A DNA stretch of 64,000 nt from Leisingera sp. SS27 (GCF_028368855.1 NZ_JAQNCY010000003.1:62001-126000), one strand, 5' to 3'; shown: positions 16,999 to 27,530, counted from the stretch's first letter. Made by a program: numbers and translations. The notes: generated from the letters alone by a model not told the origin.

Positions 16999-18252
16999 AT
17001 GCGGTTTTCGGGCTGGCGTGTGCTTCGCGAGGGGCTCACCGGAAACAAGGGGTGGAAACCCCATTGGCGGGATCCTGAACCCAAATCCGAGTATGATGTT
17101 GTGATCATCGGTGGCGGCGGCCATGGGCTGGCAACGGCCTATTACCTGGCCCAGGAGCACGGAATTACAAATGTCGCAGTGCTTGAGAAGGGCTATCTGG
17201 GCGGTGGCAACGTCGGGCGCAATACGACCATCGTGCGGGCCAATTACTATCTGCCGGGCAACTCGGAGTTCTATTCACACTCTCTGAAACTGTGGGAAAC
17301 CATGGAGCAGGACCTGAATTACAACGCGATGATGTCTCAGCGCGGTATCATCAACCTCTTCCACAACGACGGCCAGCGCGACTCGGCGGTTCGCCGGGGC
17401 AACTCCATCGTCAACCAGGGCGATGATGCCGAGATCCTGAGCCGTGAGCGCGTGCGCGAGCTGGCACCATTCCTGAACTTTGAAAACAACCGCTTCCCGA
17501 TCATGGGGGGATTGATGCAGCGCCGTGCCGGCACAGCGCGCCATGACGCCGTGGCCTGGGGTTATGCCCGCGGCGCCGACATGCGCGGGGTGGATCTGAT
17601 CCAGAACTGCGAAGTCACTGGTATCGACGTGGAGAATGGCAAGGTGGTGGGCGTGCAGACCGCCCGCGGCCCGATCCGTGCCAAGAAAGTCGCGCTGGCA
17701 GCTGCCGGCCGATCCGGCCAGGTGGCAGCGATGGCGGGCCTGACCCTGCCAATTGAAAGCCATGTGCTGCAGGCCTTTGTCTCAGAAGGGCTGAAACCCA
17801 TTGTTGATCACGTGATCACCTTTGCCGAGGGGCATCTCTATATCAGCCAGTCGGACAAGGGCGGTATGGTTTTCGGCAGCTACCTGGATTTTTACAGCTC
17901 CTATGCCGCGCGGGGGAACCTGCCGATGGTGGAGCACACGATGGAGAGTTTTGTGGCGATGGTGCCGGCGCTCAGCAAGGCGCGGCTGTTGCGCAGCTGG
18001 GGCGGCATCATGGACATGACACCGGACGGTTCGCCGATCATCGATCATTCGCCGATCGACGGCCTCTATTTGAACTGCGGCTGGTGCTACGGCGGCTTCA
18101 AAGCAACGCCGGGGTCGGGCAGCGTTTATGCGCATCTGATTGCCACGGACCGGCCGCACGGGGCGGCCACGAAGTTCAAGCTCGACCGCTTCCGCAGCGG
18201 CGTGGGCCTGATGGACGAGGAGGGGACCGGTGCGCAGCATAATCTGCACTAA
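16999..18252 (+). CDS. soxB: sarcosine oxidase subunit beta
   Basis: 417 residues from the ATG preceded by GGGAGGG, a size typical of SoxB. The heterotetrameric enzyme oxidatively demethylates sarcosine to glycine and passes the one-carbon unit to tetrahydrofolate. The FAD-binding dinucleotide motif GGGGHG is at residues 38-43. His182 in the segment RHDAVAWGYARGAD corresponds to the region where corynebacterial SoxB attaches FMN covalently. C-terminal motifs MTPDGSP and GWCYGGFKATPGSG are conserved. First gene of soxBDAG. Confidence 0.95.
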   Translation: MRFSGWRVLREGLTGNKGWKPHWRDPEPKSEYDVVIIGGGGHGLATAYYLAQEHGITNVAVLEKGYLGGGNVGRNTTIVRANYYLPGNSEFYSHSLKLWETMEQDLNYNAMMSQRGIINLFHNDGQRDSAVRRGNSIVNQGDDAEILSRERVRELAPFLNFENNRFPIMGGLMQRRAGTARHDAVAWGYARGADMRGVDLIQNCEVTGIDVENGKVVGVQTARGPIRAKKVALAAAGRSGQVAAMAGLTLPIESHVLQAFVSEGLKPIVDHVITFAEGHLYISQSDKGGMVFGSYLDFYSSYAARGNLPMVEHTMESFVAMVPALSKARLLRSWGGIMDMTPDGSPIIDHSPIDGLYLNCGWCYGGFKATPGSGSVYAHLIATDRPHGAATKFKLDRFRSGVGLMDEEGTGAQHNLH

Positions 18253-18274
18253 GCGTTTGGAGCACGTCGGGCAT

Positions 18275-18307
18275 GCCTCCGGCGGGAGTATTTTCGCAAA
18301 GATGAAG
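18275..18307. repeat. dispersed extragenic motif, copy 1
   Basis: This 33-base stretch, read on the minus strand, matches 37746-37778 at about 25 of 33 positions, sharing CTTCATCTTT, TACTCC and GAGGC blocks. It sits between soxB and soxD and overlaps the soxD ribosome-binding site (AGGAG). Function unknown. Confidence 0.5.
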
Positions 18308-18318
18308 GAGCGCCGGTC

Positions 18319-18588
18319 ATGAGAATTACCTGTCCGCTCTGCGGTGAGAGGGACCGCCGCGAATTCTATTACAAAGGCGCTGCGCTGGTGCGCCCGGCTG
18401 AAGGCGCGGATCTGGACGCCTGGCATGAGTATGTGAACCTGCGGGAAAACCCGGCGGGGCCGCTGGATGAGCTGTGGTATCACGAGATGGGCTGCAATGC
18501 TTGGCTGAAGGTCACCCGCGATACCGCGACGCATGAGATCCTGGCGGTGCAACTGGCATCCGAGGCCGGACTGGGAGGTGAGAAATGA
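18319..18588 (+). CDS. soxD: sarcosine oxidase subunit delta
   Basis: 89 residues, typical for the small delta subunit. The N-terminal CPLCGERDRREF holds a pair of zinc cysteines; further zinc ligands are expected from H and C in the segment WYHEMGCNAWL, the family signature. It overlaps soxA by four bases (ATGA) and follows soxB by 66 bases, within the soxBDAG operon. Confidence 0.93.
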   Translation: MRITCPLCGERDRREFYYKGAALVRPAEGADLDAWHEYVNLRENPAGPLDELWYHEMGCNAWLKVTRDTATHEILAVQLASEAGLGGEK

Positions 18589-21530
18589 GACTTCCCGGAA
18601 AAGGCCTGAACCAGGGGGCAAAGCCAATCACATTTGCCTTCAATGGCCGCCATATGATGGGGTTGGAGGGGGACACGCTGGCTTCGGCGCTGCTGGCAAA
18701 CGGGACGCATCTGGTAGGGCGGTCGTTCAAATACCACCGCCCGCGCGGGGTGCTGACTGCGGGCAGTGAGGAGCCGAACGCGCTGGTGACCATCGGCACC
18801 GGCGGCGAGCAGGATCCGAACATCCGTGCCACCCAGCAGGAGCTGTTCGAAGGGCTGGAGGCGCGCAGCCAGAACTGCTGGCCGTCGGTTGAGCGCGACG
18901 TGATGGCTGTGAACGATCTGGCGGCACCGTTCTTTGGTGCCGGGTTCTACTACAAGACCTTCATGTGGCCTGCGGCGTTCTGGGAAAAGCTGTATGAGCC
19001 GATGATCCGCAATGCCGCGGGTCTGGGCGCGCTGTCGGGCGAGGCGGACCGCGACACTTACGAGAAGGCCTTTGCCTTCTGTGACGTGCTGGTGATCGGC
19101 TCCGGCCCCGCCGGGCTGATGGCGGCGCTGACCGCCGGCCGCGCCGGTGCGGATGTGATCCTTGCTGAGGAAGACAGCCGTATGGGCGGCCGCCTGCTGG
19201 CGGAGCGCGAGGAGATCAGCGGCAAACCGGGCCACGCGTGGGCCGCCGATGTGCTGGCCGAGCTGGAGACGATGGACAACGTGCGGCTGATGACCCGCAC
19301 CGCAGTGACCGGCGCTTTTGACCAGGGCACCTATGGTGCGCTGGAGCGGGTCTCGCATCATCTGCCGCGGCGGCATTCGCTGAAGGGCAGCCATCTGCCG
19401 CGTGAATGCTTCTGGCGGATTGCGGCCAAACATGCGGTGCTGGCAGCCGGCGCGATCGAACGGCCGGTGGCCTTCCGCAACAACGACCGTCCCGGTATCA
19501 TGATGGCAGGTGCTGTGCGCGCCTATCTGAACCGCTGGGGGGTGGCGCCGGGCGAGCGGGTGACGCTGTTTGCCAACAACGATCAGGCCCATCGCACAGC
19601 GCGGGACCTGCATGCCGCGGGCGTGCATATCGCCGCCGTAATCGACAGCCGCCATGACGCGCCTGTCGACGGACCCTATCAGGTGATCAAAGGCGCACAG
19701 GTCTGCGGCAGCGCGGGCCGCCAGCGTGTCGAGAGCATTACCGTGCGCTCGGTCAAGGGCGAGGAGAAGATCCAGACCGACTGCCTGGCGATGTCCGGCG
19801 GCTGGAACCCGTCTGTGCATTTGACTTGCCATCTGAACAGCCGCCCGCAATGGAACCGCGAGGCGCTGGCCTTTGTGCCGGCCGAAGGCGCGGTACCGGG
19901 CATGGTGACAGCAGGCGCCTGCAACGGCACCTTTTCTACCGCTGGTGCTCTGCGCGAAGGCGCTGAGGCTGCTGGCAAGGTTCTGGAGGCGCTGGGCTTG
20001 AAACCTGCCGCTGCCGATCTGCCGGATGCCGAGGATGATCCTTACCGCATCTCTGCTCTGTGGGCGGTGCCTGGCAAGGGCCGCGCCTGGCTCGACTTCC
20101 AGAACGACGTCACCGTCAAGGATGTGAAGCAGGCGGCCACCGAAAACTTCCGCTCGGTCGAGCATATGAAGCGCTATACCACCCAAGGCATGGCGACCGA
20201 TCAGGGCAAGAATTCTAACGTCGCGGCGCTGGCGGTGCTGGCGGATGCCACCGGGCGGACAATCCCCGAGACCGGCACCACCACCTTCCGCCCGCCGTTT
20301 GTGCCGGTGTCATTGGGCGCTATGGGGGCAGGGGCGACGGACGAGGGCTTCAAGCCGCAGCGGTTCCTGACCTCGCATGGCGAGAGCGAGAACCGCGGAG
20401 CGCATCATTTGGAGGTCGGCCTGTGGTACCGCGCCGCCTATTTCCCGAAACAGGGCGAGACCAATTGGCGTCAGTCCTGCGACCGGGAAGTCACCATGGT
20501 GCGCAAGGCGGTGGGCATCTGCGATGTCTCCACCCTGGGCAAGATCGACATCCAGGGGCCGGATGCGGGCAAGTTCCTCGACTTCCTCTACACCAACACC
20601 TTCAGCACGCTGAAGGTTGGCAAGGTCCGCTATGGTCTGATGCTGCGCGAGGATGGCTTCGTCATGGACGACGGCACCACCGCGCGGCTGGGCGAGAACC
20701 ATTACGTGATGACCACCACAACTGCTGCCGCAGGGCAGGTGATGGCGCATATGGAGTTCGTGAGTCAGGTGCTCTACCCCGAGTGGAACGTGCGCTTTAC
20801 CTCGGTGACCGAGCAATGGGCGCAGTTTGCCGTGGCCGGGCCGAAGTCGCAGGAGCTGTTGGACGGACTGCTGGACGAGGACGTGAACGGCGAGACCTGG
20901 CCCTTCATGGGCTGCGGCGCGGCGACCGTGCTGGGCTTCAAGGGGCGGCTCTTCCGGATCTCCTTCTCGGGCGAACATGCCTATGAGGTGGCGGTGCCTA
21001 CGCGCTATGGCGAAAGCCTGTTCCGCGAGCTGCTGAAGCGGGCGGAGGCGATGGGCGGCGGTGCCTATGGCATGGAGGCGCTCAATGTGCTGCGGATCGA
21101 GAAGGGTCTGATTACGCACGCCGAGATCAACGGCACCGTGACAGCCTTTGACCTGGGCCTGCAGGGCATGATGTCCAAGAAAAAGGACTTCCTTGGCAAA
21201 CCCATGTCAACGCGTGAAGGCCTGATGGCCGAAGACCGGATGCGCCTTGTGGGACTGAAGCCCGTTGGTGCGGCCAAGGAAATCACCGCCGGTGCGCATC
21301 TGTTCACGCCGGGCGACCCGGTCGAGCGGATCTATGACCAGGGCTATGTGGCCTCGGCCGGCTATTCGCCGACGCTGGGGCATCCGATTGGTCTGGCCTT
21401 CCTCAAGGAAGGACCTGACCGTATTGGCGAAACCGTGCGCTTGGTCGACCATATGCGGGGCGTCGATACCCTGTGCGAGGTTGTCTCGCCTGTGTTCTTT
21501 GATCCTGAGGGAGGGCGTGCCCGTGGCTGA
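18585..21530 (+). CDS. soxA: sarcosine oxidase subunit alpha
   Basis: 981 residues. The N-terminal portion (about 1-110) is ferredoxin-like without iron-sulfur cysteines. It is followed by a pyridine-nucleotide binding fold with GSGPAG near residue 172. The C-terminal 380 residues are a glycine-cleavage T-like, folate-binding domain, where the methylene group is transferred to tetrahydrofolate. Overlap with soxD by four bases and with soxG by eight bases shows tight coupling. No defect seen. Confidence 0.95.
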   Translation: MRLPGKGLNQGAKPITFAFNGRHMMGLEGDTLASALLANGTHLVGRSFKYHRPRGVLTAGSEEPNALVTIGTGGEQDPNIRATQQELFEGLEARSQNCWPSVERDVMAVNDLAAPFFGAGFYYKTFMWPAAFWEKLYEPMIRNAAGLGALSGEADRDTYEKAFAFCDVLVIGSGPAGLMAALTAGRAGADVILAEEDSRMGGRLLAEREEISGKPGHAWAADVLAELETMDNVRLMTRTAVTGAFDQGTYGALERVSHHLPRRHSLKGSHLPRECFWRIAAKHAVLAAGAIERPVAFRNNDRPGIMMAGAVRAYLNRWGVAPGERVTLFANNDQAHRTARDLHAAGVHIAAVIDSRHDAPVDGPYQVIKGAQVCGSAGRQRVESITVRSVKGEEKIQTDCLAMSGGWNPSVHLTCHLNSRPQWNREALAFVPAEGAVPGMVTAGACNGTFSTAGALREGAEAAGKVLEALGLKPAAADLPDAEDDPYRISALWAVPGKGRAWLDFQNDVTVKDVKQAATENFRSVEHMKRYTTQGMATDQGKNSNVAALAVLADATGRTIPETGTTTFRPPFVPVSLGAMGAGATDEGFKPQRFLTSHGESENRGAHHLEVGLWYRAAYFPKQGETNWRQSCDREVTMVRKAVGICDVSTLGKIDIQGPDAGKFLDFLYTNTFSTLKVGKVRYGLMLREDGFVMDDGTTARLGENHYVMTTTTAAAGQVMAHMEFVSQVLYPEWNVRFTSVTEQWAQFAVAGPKSQELLDGLLDEDVNGETWPFMGCGAATVLGFKGRLFRISFSGEHAYEVAVPTRYGESLFRELLKRAEAMGGGAYGMEALNVLRIEKGLITHAEINGTVTAFDLGLQGMMSKKKDFLGKPMSTREGLMAEDRMRLVGLKPVGAAKEITAGAHLFTPGDPVERIYDQGYVASAGYSPTLGHPIGLAFLKEGPDRIGETVRLVDHMRGVDTLCEVVSPVFFDPEGGRARG

Positions 21531-22068
21531 ACTGACTGCAAAAAGCCCCTGCGACGGGCTGCTACCGGTGACTATCGGCGGAATGAGCCTGACTGAGGAA
21601 CAACCCGGCAGCATGTGGATCGTTGCCCCCTACAAAGGACAGCAGGACGTGTTGAGCAAGGCCTTGGAAGCGGCGCACGGCATGGCCTTTCCGGCCGTGA
21701 ACCGGGCAACGGGCAAGGCAGGCAGCCGGGCGGTCTGGTTCGGCCGGGACATGGCGCTGCTGATGGGGCCTGCACCGGATGCCAGCTTGGCCAAGCACGC
21801 CGCCCTGACCGATCAGAGCGATGCCTGGGCGGTGGTGCGGCTGGACGGGCAGGGTGCAGAGGACGTGCTGGCGCGGCTGGTGCCGGTGGATCTGCGCCCG
21901 CAAGTTTTCAAGCGCGGCCATACCGCGCGGACGGAACTGAAGCACATGATGGCCTCTGTCACCCGCATTGGCCCGCAGGCGTTTCAGGTCATGGTGTTCC
22001 GGTCGATGGCGAAAACGCTTGTGCATGATTTGAAAACAGCCATGGAAGCCGTCACGGCACGGGGGTAA
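21523..22068 (+). CDS. soxG: sarcosine oxidase subunit gamma
   Basis: 181 residues from a GTG start chosen because AGGGAGGG lies eight bases upstream; a GTG two codons earlier would be too close. The sequence fits the diverse SoxG family, related to GcvT-like folds (GSRAVWFGRDMALLMG, AWAVVRLDGQGAEDVLARLVPVDL). It closes the soxBDAG operon. No glyA, purU or folD gene follows, unlike some sox operons, so the one-carbon partners must be encoded elsewhere. Confidence 0.9.
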   Translation: MAELTAKSPCDGLLPVTIGGMSLTEEQPGSMWIVAPYKGQQDVLSKALEAAHGMAFPAVNRATGKAGSRAVWFGRDMALLMGPAPDASLAKHAALTDQSDAWAVVRLDGQGAEDVLARLVPVDLRPQVFKRGHTARTELKHMMASVTRIGPQAFQVMVFRSMAKTLVHDLKTAMEAVTARG

Positions 22069-22105
22069 CCTGCGGGGATCACCAACTGATTCCCGGAGCG
22101 CATCT

Positions 22106-22444
22106 ATGATCCGCATCGCCTTTGCAGCCGCCTTGCTGGCGGCTCCGGCCTATGCTTCTGAAAGTAAAGAGCAAAGCTGCAAATATCAGGGCCAGGTCAT
22201 GGCCGCAGTGCAGCAGGCGCGGCTGGACCGGGTGAAGCAGGAAGAGGTGGAACAGGTGATTCTGGACAACAATCCGGAGTGGCCCGAAGCCTATTCCAAT
22301 GCGATCCCCCAGCTGGCCAGCCACGTCTACACGATGAAACGCCGCGACCTGAAGGAGACCGATCTCGGCGCGCTGTTTGAACAGCAGTGCCTGCAGAACT
22401 GGGATCAGATCCAGGCGATGCAAAAACAGCTGAAGTCGAACTGA
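22106..22444 (+). CDS. small exported hypothetical protein
   Basis: 112 residues. A cleavable signal peptide is likely (MIRIAFAAALLAAPAYA, then SES). The mature part is helical and contains two Cys (one near its start, one in EQQCLQNW), which could form a disulfide. Family not recognised. The stop codon is one base before dnaG, so the two may be cotranscribed, but no functional link is apparent. Confidence 0.7.
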   Translation: MIRIAFAAALLAAPAYASESKEQSCKYQGQVMAAVQQARLDRVKQEEVEQVILDNNPEWPEAYSNAIPQLASHVYTMKRRDLKETDLGALFEQQCLQNWDQIQAMQKQLKSN

Positions 22445-22445
22445 T

Positions 22446-24437
22446 ATGTCCCTGCCGCCCGGCTTTCTGGATGAACTGCGCACCCGCATCAGCATTTCTG
22501 ATGTTGTCGGGCGCAAGGTCATGTGGGACCAGCGCAAGTCGCAGCCGGGCAAGGGGGACTTCTGGGGGCCATGCCCCTTCCACCATGAAAAAACTGCGTC
22601 TTTCCACGTCGAAGACCGCAAAGGCTTCTATTACTGCTTCGGCTGCCATGCCAAGGGCGACGCGCTGAAGTTTGTCCAGGAAACCGAAAACGTTGGTTTC
22701 ATGGAGGCGGTTGAGATCCTGGCCGGCGAAGCAGGCATGGAGATGCCCAAGCGCGACCCGCGCGCGCAGGAAAAGCAGGATCGCCGGACGCTGCTTGCCG
22801 ATGTTATGGAACAGGCGGTGCAGTTCTTCCGACTGCAGCTCAAGACCAATGGAGCCCAGGATGCCCGCGCCTATCTGCAGCGGCGGGGACTGACGGCGCA
22901 GGCGCTGGACCGCTGGGAGATCGGCTTTGCCCCTGACGGCTGGCAGAACCTGTGGGATGCCTTGCGCGGCAAGAATGTGCCCGAAGATTTGATCATCGGG
23001 GCGGGGCTGGCCAAACCCTCGAACAAGGGCGGCAAGCCTTATGACACCTTCCGCAACCGGATCATGTTCCCGATCCGGGATGCGCGCGGCCGTGCGATTG
23101 CCTTTGGCGGCCGGGCGATGGACCCGAACGACAACGCCAAATACCTGAACTCGCCAGAGACGGAATTGTTCGACAAGGGCCGCAGCCTTTACAATCACGG
23201 TCCTGCGCGGGCGGCCTCCGGGCGCGGTTCCACCCTGGTTGTGGCCGAAGGCTATATGGATGTGATTGCTCTGGCAGAGGGCGGCTTTCAGTCCTCTGTG
23301 GCGCCTCTGGGCACCGCGATCACCGAAAACCAGCTGCAGATGCTGTGGCGGATGTCGGATGAGCCGATCATCGCGCTGGATGGCGACACTGCAGGTCTGC
23401 GTGCGGCCATGCGGCTGATCGACCTGGCGCTGCCCCTGCTGGAGGCGGGCAAGTCGCTGCGCTTTGCCATCATGCCAGAGGGCAAAGACCCGGACGACAT
23501 GATCCGCAGCGAAGGGCCGGAAGCGGTACAGGCGGTGCTGGACCGGGCGATCCCGATGGTCAAGCTGCTTTGGCAGCGCGAGACCGAGGGCAAGGTCTTT
23601 GACAGCCCGGAACGCAAGGCTGCGCTGGACAAAAGCTTGCGCGAAAAGATTAAGCTGATCCGCGACCCCTCGATCCGCAAACACTACGGCGAGGACGTCA
23701 AGGAAATGCGCTGGCAGCTGTTCCGCGGCAGCCGGGACAGCGGCAGCTACCAGCAGCGGACCGGCAAAGGCGGCGGCTTCCGCGATGGCGCCCGCGCGCC
23801 ATGGAAACCGGGCAAGGGCTTCGGCGCGATTCCGCAGCCGCGCGCCACCACCCGCGCCTCGCTGGTGGCGGGGGCCAATGATGAATCCTTTGCTGCAATG
23901 CGGGAGGCGGTGATCCTGGCAACCGCCATCACCACCCCCGAGGTGATCCCGGAATTCGAGACCAGTCTGGAGCGCTTGCAATGCGCCGACCCGGATCTGG
24001 CGGCCCTGCGCGACATGGTGCTGCGCCACGGCATCAGCGCGCCGGAGCGTCTGCGCGAGGAAATCGACTGGTCTTTGGGGCCGCATGCCCTTGAAAACCT
24101 GTTTGCCCTTCGCCACGTTGCAATCATCCCCTGCCTGCGCAAACCCGGCGACACCGAACTGGCCAGCATGACCCTGGCTGAGGAGCTCGCAAAACTCGAA
24201 ACGCTGCGCGGGCTGGATGCGGAACTGGCGGAAGCCGAAGAGGATTTGCACGGCCTTGCGGATGAGGCGCTGACCTGGCGGCTGCGGCAGGCAGCTGAGG
24301 CCAAGAACAAGGCTGTGCGCAGCGAGAATGAGGACAAGGCGACGTATGACGTGGGCAAGAATGGTGCGCGGCTCAACCGGGATGAACGTGATGCCTTTGG
24401 TGCCCTTTTGGACCGGATCGGCTTCTCCGAGAAGTAA
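22446..24437 (+). CDS. dnaG: DNA primase
   Basis: 663 residues. It synthesises RNA primers at the replication fork. The CHC2 zinc finger is Cys43, His46, Cys64, Cys67. The TOPRIM catalytic core includes VVAEGYMDVIAL and ALDGDTAGLRA (about residues 263-325). A Gly/Arg-rich linker (about 425-470) separates the core from the C-terminal helicase-binding domain. rpoD follows 131 bases later, the usual macromolecular-synthesis order, without an rpsU gene upstream. Confidence 0.96.
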   Translation: MSLPPGFLDELRTRISISDVVGRKVMWDQRKSQPGKGDFWGPCPFHHEKTASFHVEDRKGFYYCFGCHAKGDALKFVQETENVGFMEAVEILAGEAGMEMPKRDPRAQEKQDRRTLLADVMEQAVQFFRLQLKTNGAQDARAYLQRRGLTAQALDRWEIGFAPDGWQNLWDALRGKNVPEDLIIGAGLAKPSNKGGKPYDTFRNRIMFPIRDARGRAIAFGGRAMDPNDNAKYLNSPETELFDKGRSLYNHGPARAASGRGSTLVVAEGYMDVIALAEGGFQSSVAPLGTAITENQLQMLWRMSDEPIIALDGDTAGLRAAMRLIDLALPLLEAGKSLRFAIMPEGKDPDDMIRSEGPEAVQAVLDRAIPMVKLLWQRETEGKVFDSPERKAALDKSLREKIKLIRDPSIRKHYGEDVKEMRWQLFRGSRDSGSYQQRTGKGGGFRDGARAPWKPGKGFGAIPQPRATTRASLVAGANDESFAAMREAVILATAITTPEVIPEFETSLERLQCADPDLAALRDMVLRHGISAPERLREEIDWSLGPHALENLFALRHVAIIPCLRKPGDTELASMTLAEELAKLETLRGLDAELAEAEEDLHGLADEALTWRLRQAAEAKNKAVRSENEDKATYDVGKNGARLNRDERDAFGALLDRIGFSEK

Positions 24438-24568
24438 CTCGCGGGAGTGATTCTGCGTTTTGCTAAGGAAGAGCACAGGAAAATTGGGTAAACGGGGTGA
24501 CGAATCAGATGATCGCGCTAATGATTCGCTCAGCGAATCGCCCCGCAGCCCCTGAGTAGGAGCATTTA

Positions 24569-26551
24569 ATGGCCGCCAAAGACACCGACGACCGCAAACC
24601 TGACGATCAGGACGCCGAAATCTCCCTTGATATGAGCCAGGCTCAGGTCAAGAAGATGATCGCGGAGGCCCGCGAGAAAGGCTATATCACCTACGATCAG
24701 CTCAATCAGGTTCTGCCGCCGGATCAGGTCAGCTCGGAACAGATCGAAGACGTGATGTCGATGCTCAGCGAGATGGGCATCAACATCATCGAGGACGAAG
24801 AGGCCGAGGAAGAAGAGAACAAGGGCACTACCGACCTAGTGACCACCGAAGGCCCGCGCGAGGTTGCTCTGGCCGGCGCCCAGACTGAGAAGCTGGACCG
24901 CACCGACGATCCGGTGCGCATGTACCTCCGCGAGATGGGCTCGGTTGAGCTGCTGTCCCGCGAAGGCGAGATCGCCATCGCGAAACGCATCGAGGCGGGC
25001 CGCAACACCATGATCGCAGGCCTTTGTGAAAGCCCGCTGACATTCCAGGCGATCACCATCTGGCACGACGAACTTCTGTCCGAGGATATCCTTCTGCGCG
25101 ACGTCATTGATCTGGAGGCCACCTTCGGCAACCAGATGGACGAGGACGGCGAGGAGGAGCCTGTGGTCGACACCTCCGCTGTCGCAGCTGCCAAGCCCGC
25201 CAAGGATGAAGGTCCGGAACTGGACGCCGATGGCAACCCGATTGCCAGCGACGACGACGACGACGAGGACGATCAGGCCAACATGTCGCTCGCTGCGATG
25301 GAGGCTGCGCTCAAGGACCGGGTTCTGGTCACGCTGGAGCGGATCTCCACCGACTTTGCTGAGCTCAGCGAAATGCAGGACAGCCGGATTTCGGCAACCC
25401 TGAACGAAGACGGTTCCTTCAGCGCCGAGGATGAGGCGCGCTACCAGTCGCTGCGGGCGGAAATCGTCGAGCTGGTGAACGGCCTGCACCTGCACAACAA
25501 CCGTATCGAAGCGCTGATCGATCAGCTCTATGGCATCAACCGCCGCGTCATGCAGATTGACAGCTCGATGGTGAAGCTGGCCGATCAGGCCCGCATCAAC
25601 CGCCGTGAGTTCGTGGACGCATACCGCGGCCGTGAGCTGGACCCGAACTGGCTGGCGGACATGGGCGAAAAGCCGGGCCGCGGCTGGCAGATGTTCATCG
25701 AACGCTCCTCTGACAAGGTCGAGGAACTGCGCGCCGACATGGCGCAGGTCGGCCAGTATGTCGGTTTGGACATCTCCGAGTTCCGCCGCATCGTGCAGCA
25801 GGTCCAGAAGGGCGAGAAAGAAGCCCGCCAGGCCAAGAAGGAAATGGTCGAGGCCAACCTGCGCCTGGTGATTTCGATCGCCAAGAAATACACCAACCGC
25901 GGCCTGCAGTTCCTGGACCTGATCCAGGAAGGCAACATCGGCCTGATGAAGGCGGTGGACAAGTTCGAATACCGCCGCGGTTACAAGTTCTCGACCTATG
26001 CGACCTGGTGGATCCGCCAGGCCATCACCCGTTCGATCGCCGACCAGGCCCGCACCATCCGGATCCCGGTCCACATGATCGAGACCATCAACAAGCTGGT
26101 GCGCACCGGCCGCCAGATGCTGCACGAGATCGGCCGCGAGCCGACACCGGAGGAACTGGCAGACAAGCTGCAGATGCCGCTGGAGAAGGTCCGCAAGGTG
26201 ATGAAGATCGCCAAGGAGCCGATCTCGCTCGAAACCCCGATCGGCGACGAGGAAGACAGCCAGCTGGGCGATTTTATCGAGGACAAGAATGCCGTGCTGC
26301 CCTTGGACAGCGCCATTCAGGAGAACCTCAAGGAAACCACCACCCGCGTTCTGGCCTCTCTCACCCCGCGCGAGGAACGGGTTCTGCGGATGCGTTTCGG
26401 CATCGGCATGAACACCGATCACACGCTGGAGGAAGTCGGCCAGCAGTTCAGCGTGACCCGCGAACGAATCCGCCAGATCGAGGCCAAGGCGCTGAGGAAG
26501 CTGAAGCACCCCAGCCGGTCGCGGAAGCTGCGCAGTTTCCTGGATCAGTAA
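24569..26551 (+). CDS. rpoD: RNA polymerase sigma factor RpoD (sigma-70)
   Basis: 660 residues, the housekeeping sigma factor. Region 1.1 is at the N-terminus (about 15-85). A highly acidic insert (DDDDDEDD, near residues 228-237) lies in the non-conserved region. Region 2 runs through [19 protein letters not shown] and [16 protein letters not shown]; region 4.2 ends the protein with [17 protein letters not shown]. All core promoter-recognition segments are present. It is preceded by dnaG and ends at a perfect-stem terminator. Confidence 0.97.
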   Translation: MAAKDTDDRKPDDQDAEISLDMSQAQVKKMIAEAREKGYITYDQLNQVLPPDQVSSEQIEDVMSMLSEMGINIIEDEEAEEEENKGTTDLVTTEGPREVALAGAQTEKLDRTDDPVRMYLREMGSVELLSREGEIAIAKRIEAGRNTMIAGLCESPLTFQAITIWHDELLSEDILLRDVIDLEATFGNQMDEDGEEEPVVDTSAVAAAKPAKDEGPELDADGNPIASDDDDDEDDQANMSLAAMEAALKDRVLVTLERISTDFAELSEMQDSRISATLNEDGSFSAEDEARYQSLRAEIVELVNGLHLHNNRIEALIDQLYGINRRVMQIDSSMVKLADQARINRREFVDAYRGRELDPNWLADMGEKPGRGWQMFIERSSDKVEELRADMAQVGQYVGLDISEFRRIVQQVQKGEKEARQAKKEMVEANLRLVISIAKKYTNRGLQFLDLIQEGNIGLMKAVDKFEYRRGYKFSTYATWWIRQAITRSIADQARTIRIPVHMIETINKLVRTGRQMLHEIGREPTPEELADKLQMPLEKVRKVMKIAKEPISLETPIGDEEDSQLGDFIEDKNAVLPLDSAIQENLKETTTRVLASLTPREERVLRMRFGIGMNTDHTLEEVGQQFSVTRERIRQIEAKALRKLKHPSRSRKLRSFLDQ

Positions 26552-26557
26552 AACAGA

Positions 26558-26580
26558 AGGCGCCCCGCGGGGCGCCTTTG
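26558..26580 (+). terminator. rpoD terminator
   Basis: A 20-base perfect palindrome (26558-26577) followed by TTT lies six bases after the rpoD stop. The T-tract is short. Confidence 0.7.
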
Positions 26581-26600
26581 CATTTTGACGGAGCAGTCGT

Positions 26601-27086
26601 TTGCGAATAATCTTGTCTGGCCTCATTGTTCTGGCCAATAGCACGCCGGTTTTGGCCTGCCCCGAGGGCTCCGAGACACTGGTCTCCTGTACATTTAACA
26701 GTGGAGCTAAAACTCTGACGACCTGCCTGCAAGGCGGGCAGGCATCTTATGATTTTGGGAGGACCGGGCGGCAGCCGGAACTTACAATGGTGCGTGATGT
26801 TCGGGACGTGGACATGACCCCATGGCCGGGCATTGGCGGGTCGATCTGGGAGGAAGTCATTTTCACCAGCGCCGATGTCCGCTACATCGTCTATCACAGT
26901 ATCTCTAAGGATCCAGGAGCGCAGATACCTGTGGAGGGCGGAGTGGTCGTCGAACAGAGCGGCAAGGAACTGGCGCATCTGCGGTGTGATCCCGGAAGCG
27001 TGGACAGCGGCTACCCTTTGCCGCTTTATGACGCAAAAATCACAGCCGGGCAGGAATACTCCTTGGAAACGGGGGCTTGGCAATAG
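26601..27086 (+). CDS. exported hypothetical protein
   Basis: 161 residues from a TTG start with GGAG seven bases upstream. A signal peptide is likely (ILSGLIVLANSTPVLA, then C). Four Cys remain in the mature protein, in a pattern that would allow two disulfides. The rest is beta-rich with a WPGIGGSIWEEV segment. Family not recognised; similar small periplasmic proteins are common in this group. The next gene starts directly after its stop codon, so the three genes 26601-28072 look like one operon. Confidence 0.65.
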   Translation: MRIILSGLIVLANSTPVLACPEGSETLVSCTFNSGAKTLTTCLQGGQASYDFGRTGRQPELTMVRDVRDVDMTPWPGIGGSIWEEVIFTSADVRYIVYHSISKDPGAQIPVEGGVVVEQSGKELAHLRCDPGSVDSGYPLPLYDAKITAGQEYSLETGAWQ

Positions 27087-27530
27087 GTGAGCGGCAAGGC
27101 ACGAAACCAGGAATCGGAGCACAAACACCTCATCGTTTTTGATGGCGAATGTGTGCTGTGCTCAGGCTTCTTCCGCTTCATGCTGCGCCACGACCGTGCC
27201 GGGCAGTTTGCCTTTGCCACCGCGCAGTCACCGTTGGGACAGCAGCTCTACCGTGATCTTGGGCTGCCCCAAGATGATTTTGAGACCAACCTGGTGATCG
27301 TTGACGGATGCCCCCATCAGCGCCTTGATGCCTTTGCCGCGGCAATGCAGGCGCTGCCGTGGCCCTGGCTGGTCTTGTCGTTGTGCCGGTTTCTGCCGCA
27401 GCGCTTAAAGGACACGCTGTATTTCAGGGTCGCCCGCAACCGCTACCGCTTGTTCGGACGGCATGACACTTGCATGATCCCCAATTCCGAAATCCGCGAC
27501 CGCTTTGCCCTTGGGGGCTATGGCGGATGA
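27087..27530 (+). CDS. DCC-type thiol-disulfide oxidoreductase family protein (DUF393)
   Basis: 147 residues from a GTG that directly follows the previous stop. The N-terminal FDGECVLCSGF carries the CxxC motif that names the DCC family, followed by RHDRAGQFAFATAQS and a helical C-terminus. Members are thought to be thioredoxin-like, but no substrate is established. Its stop overlaps the next start by four bases. Confidence 0.87.
   Translation: MSGKARNQESEHKHLIVFDGECVLCSGFFRFMLRHDRAGQFAFATAQSPLGQQLYRDLGLPQDDFETNLVIVDGCPHQRLDAFAAAMQALPWPWLVLSLCRFLPQRLKDTLYFRVARNRYRLFGRHDTCMIPNSEIRDRFALGGYGG

Noticed and set aside
22197-24476. 759-residue minus-strand frame opposite dnaG
   Set aside because: The opposite strand encodes an intact DNA primase with zinc finger and TOPRIM motifs; the antisense frame has no family features.
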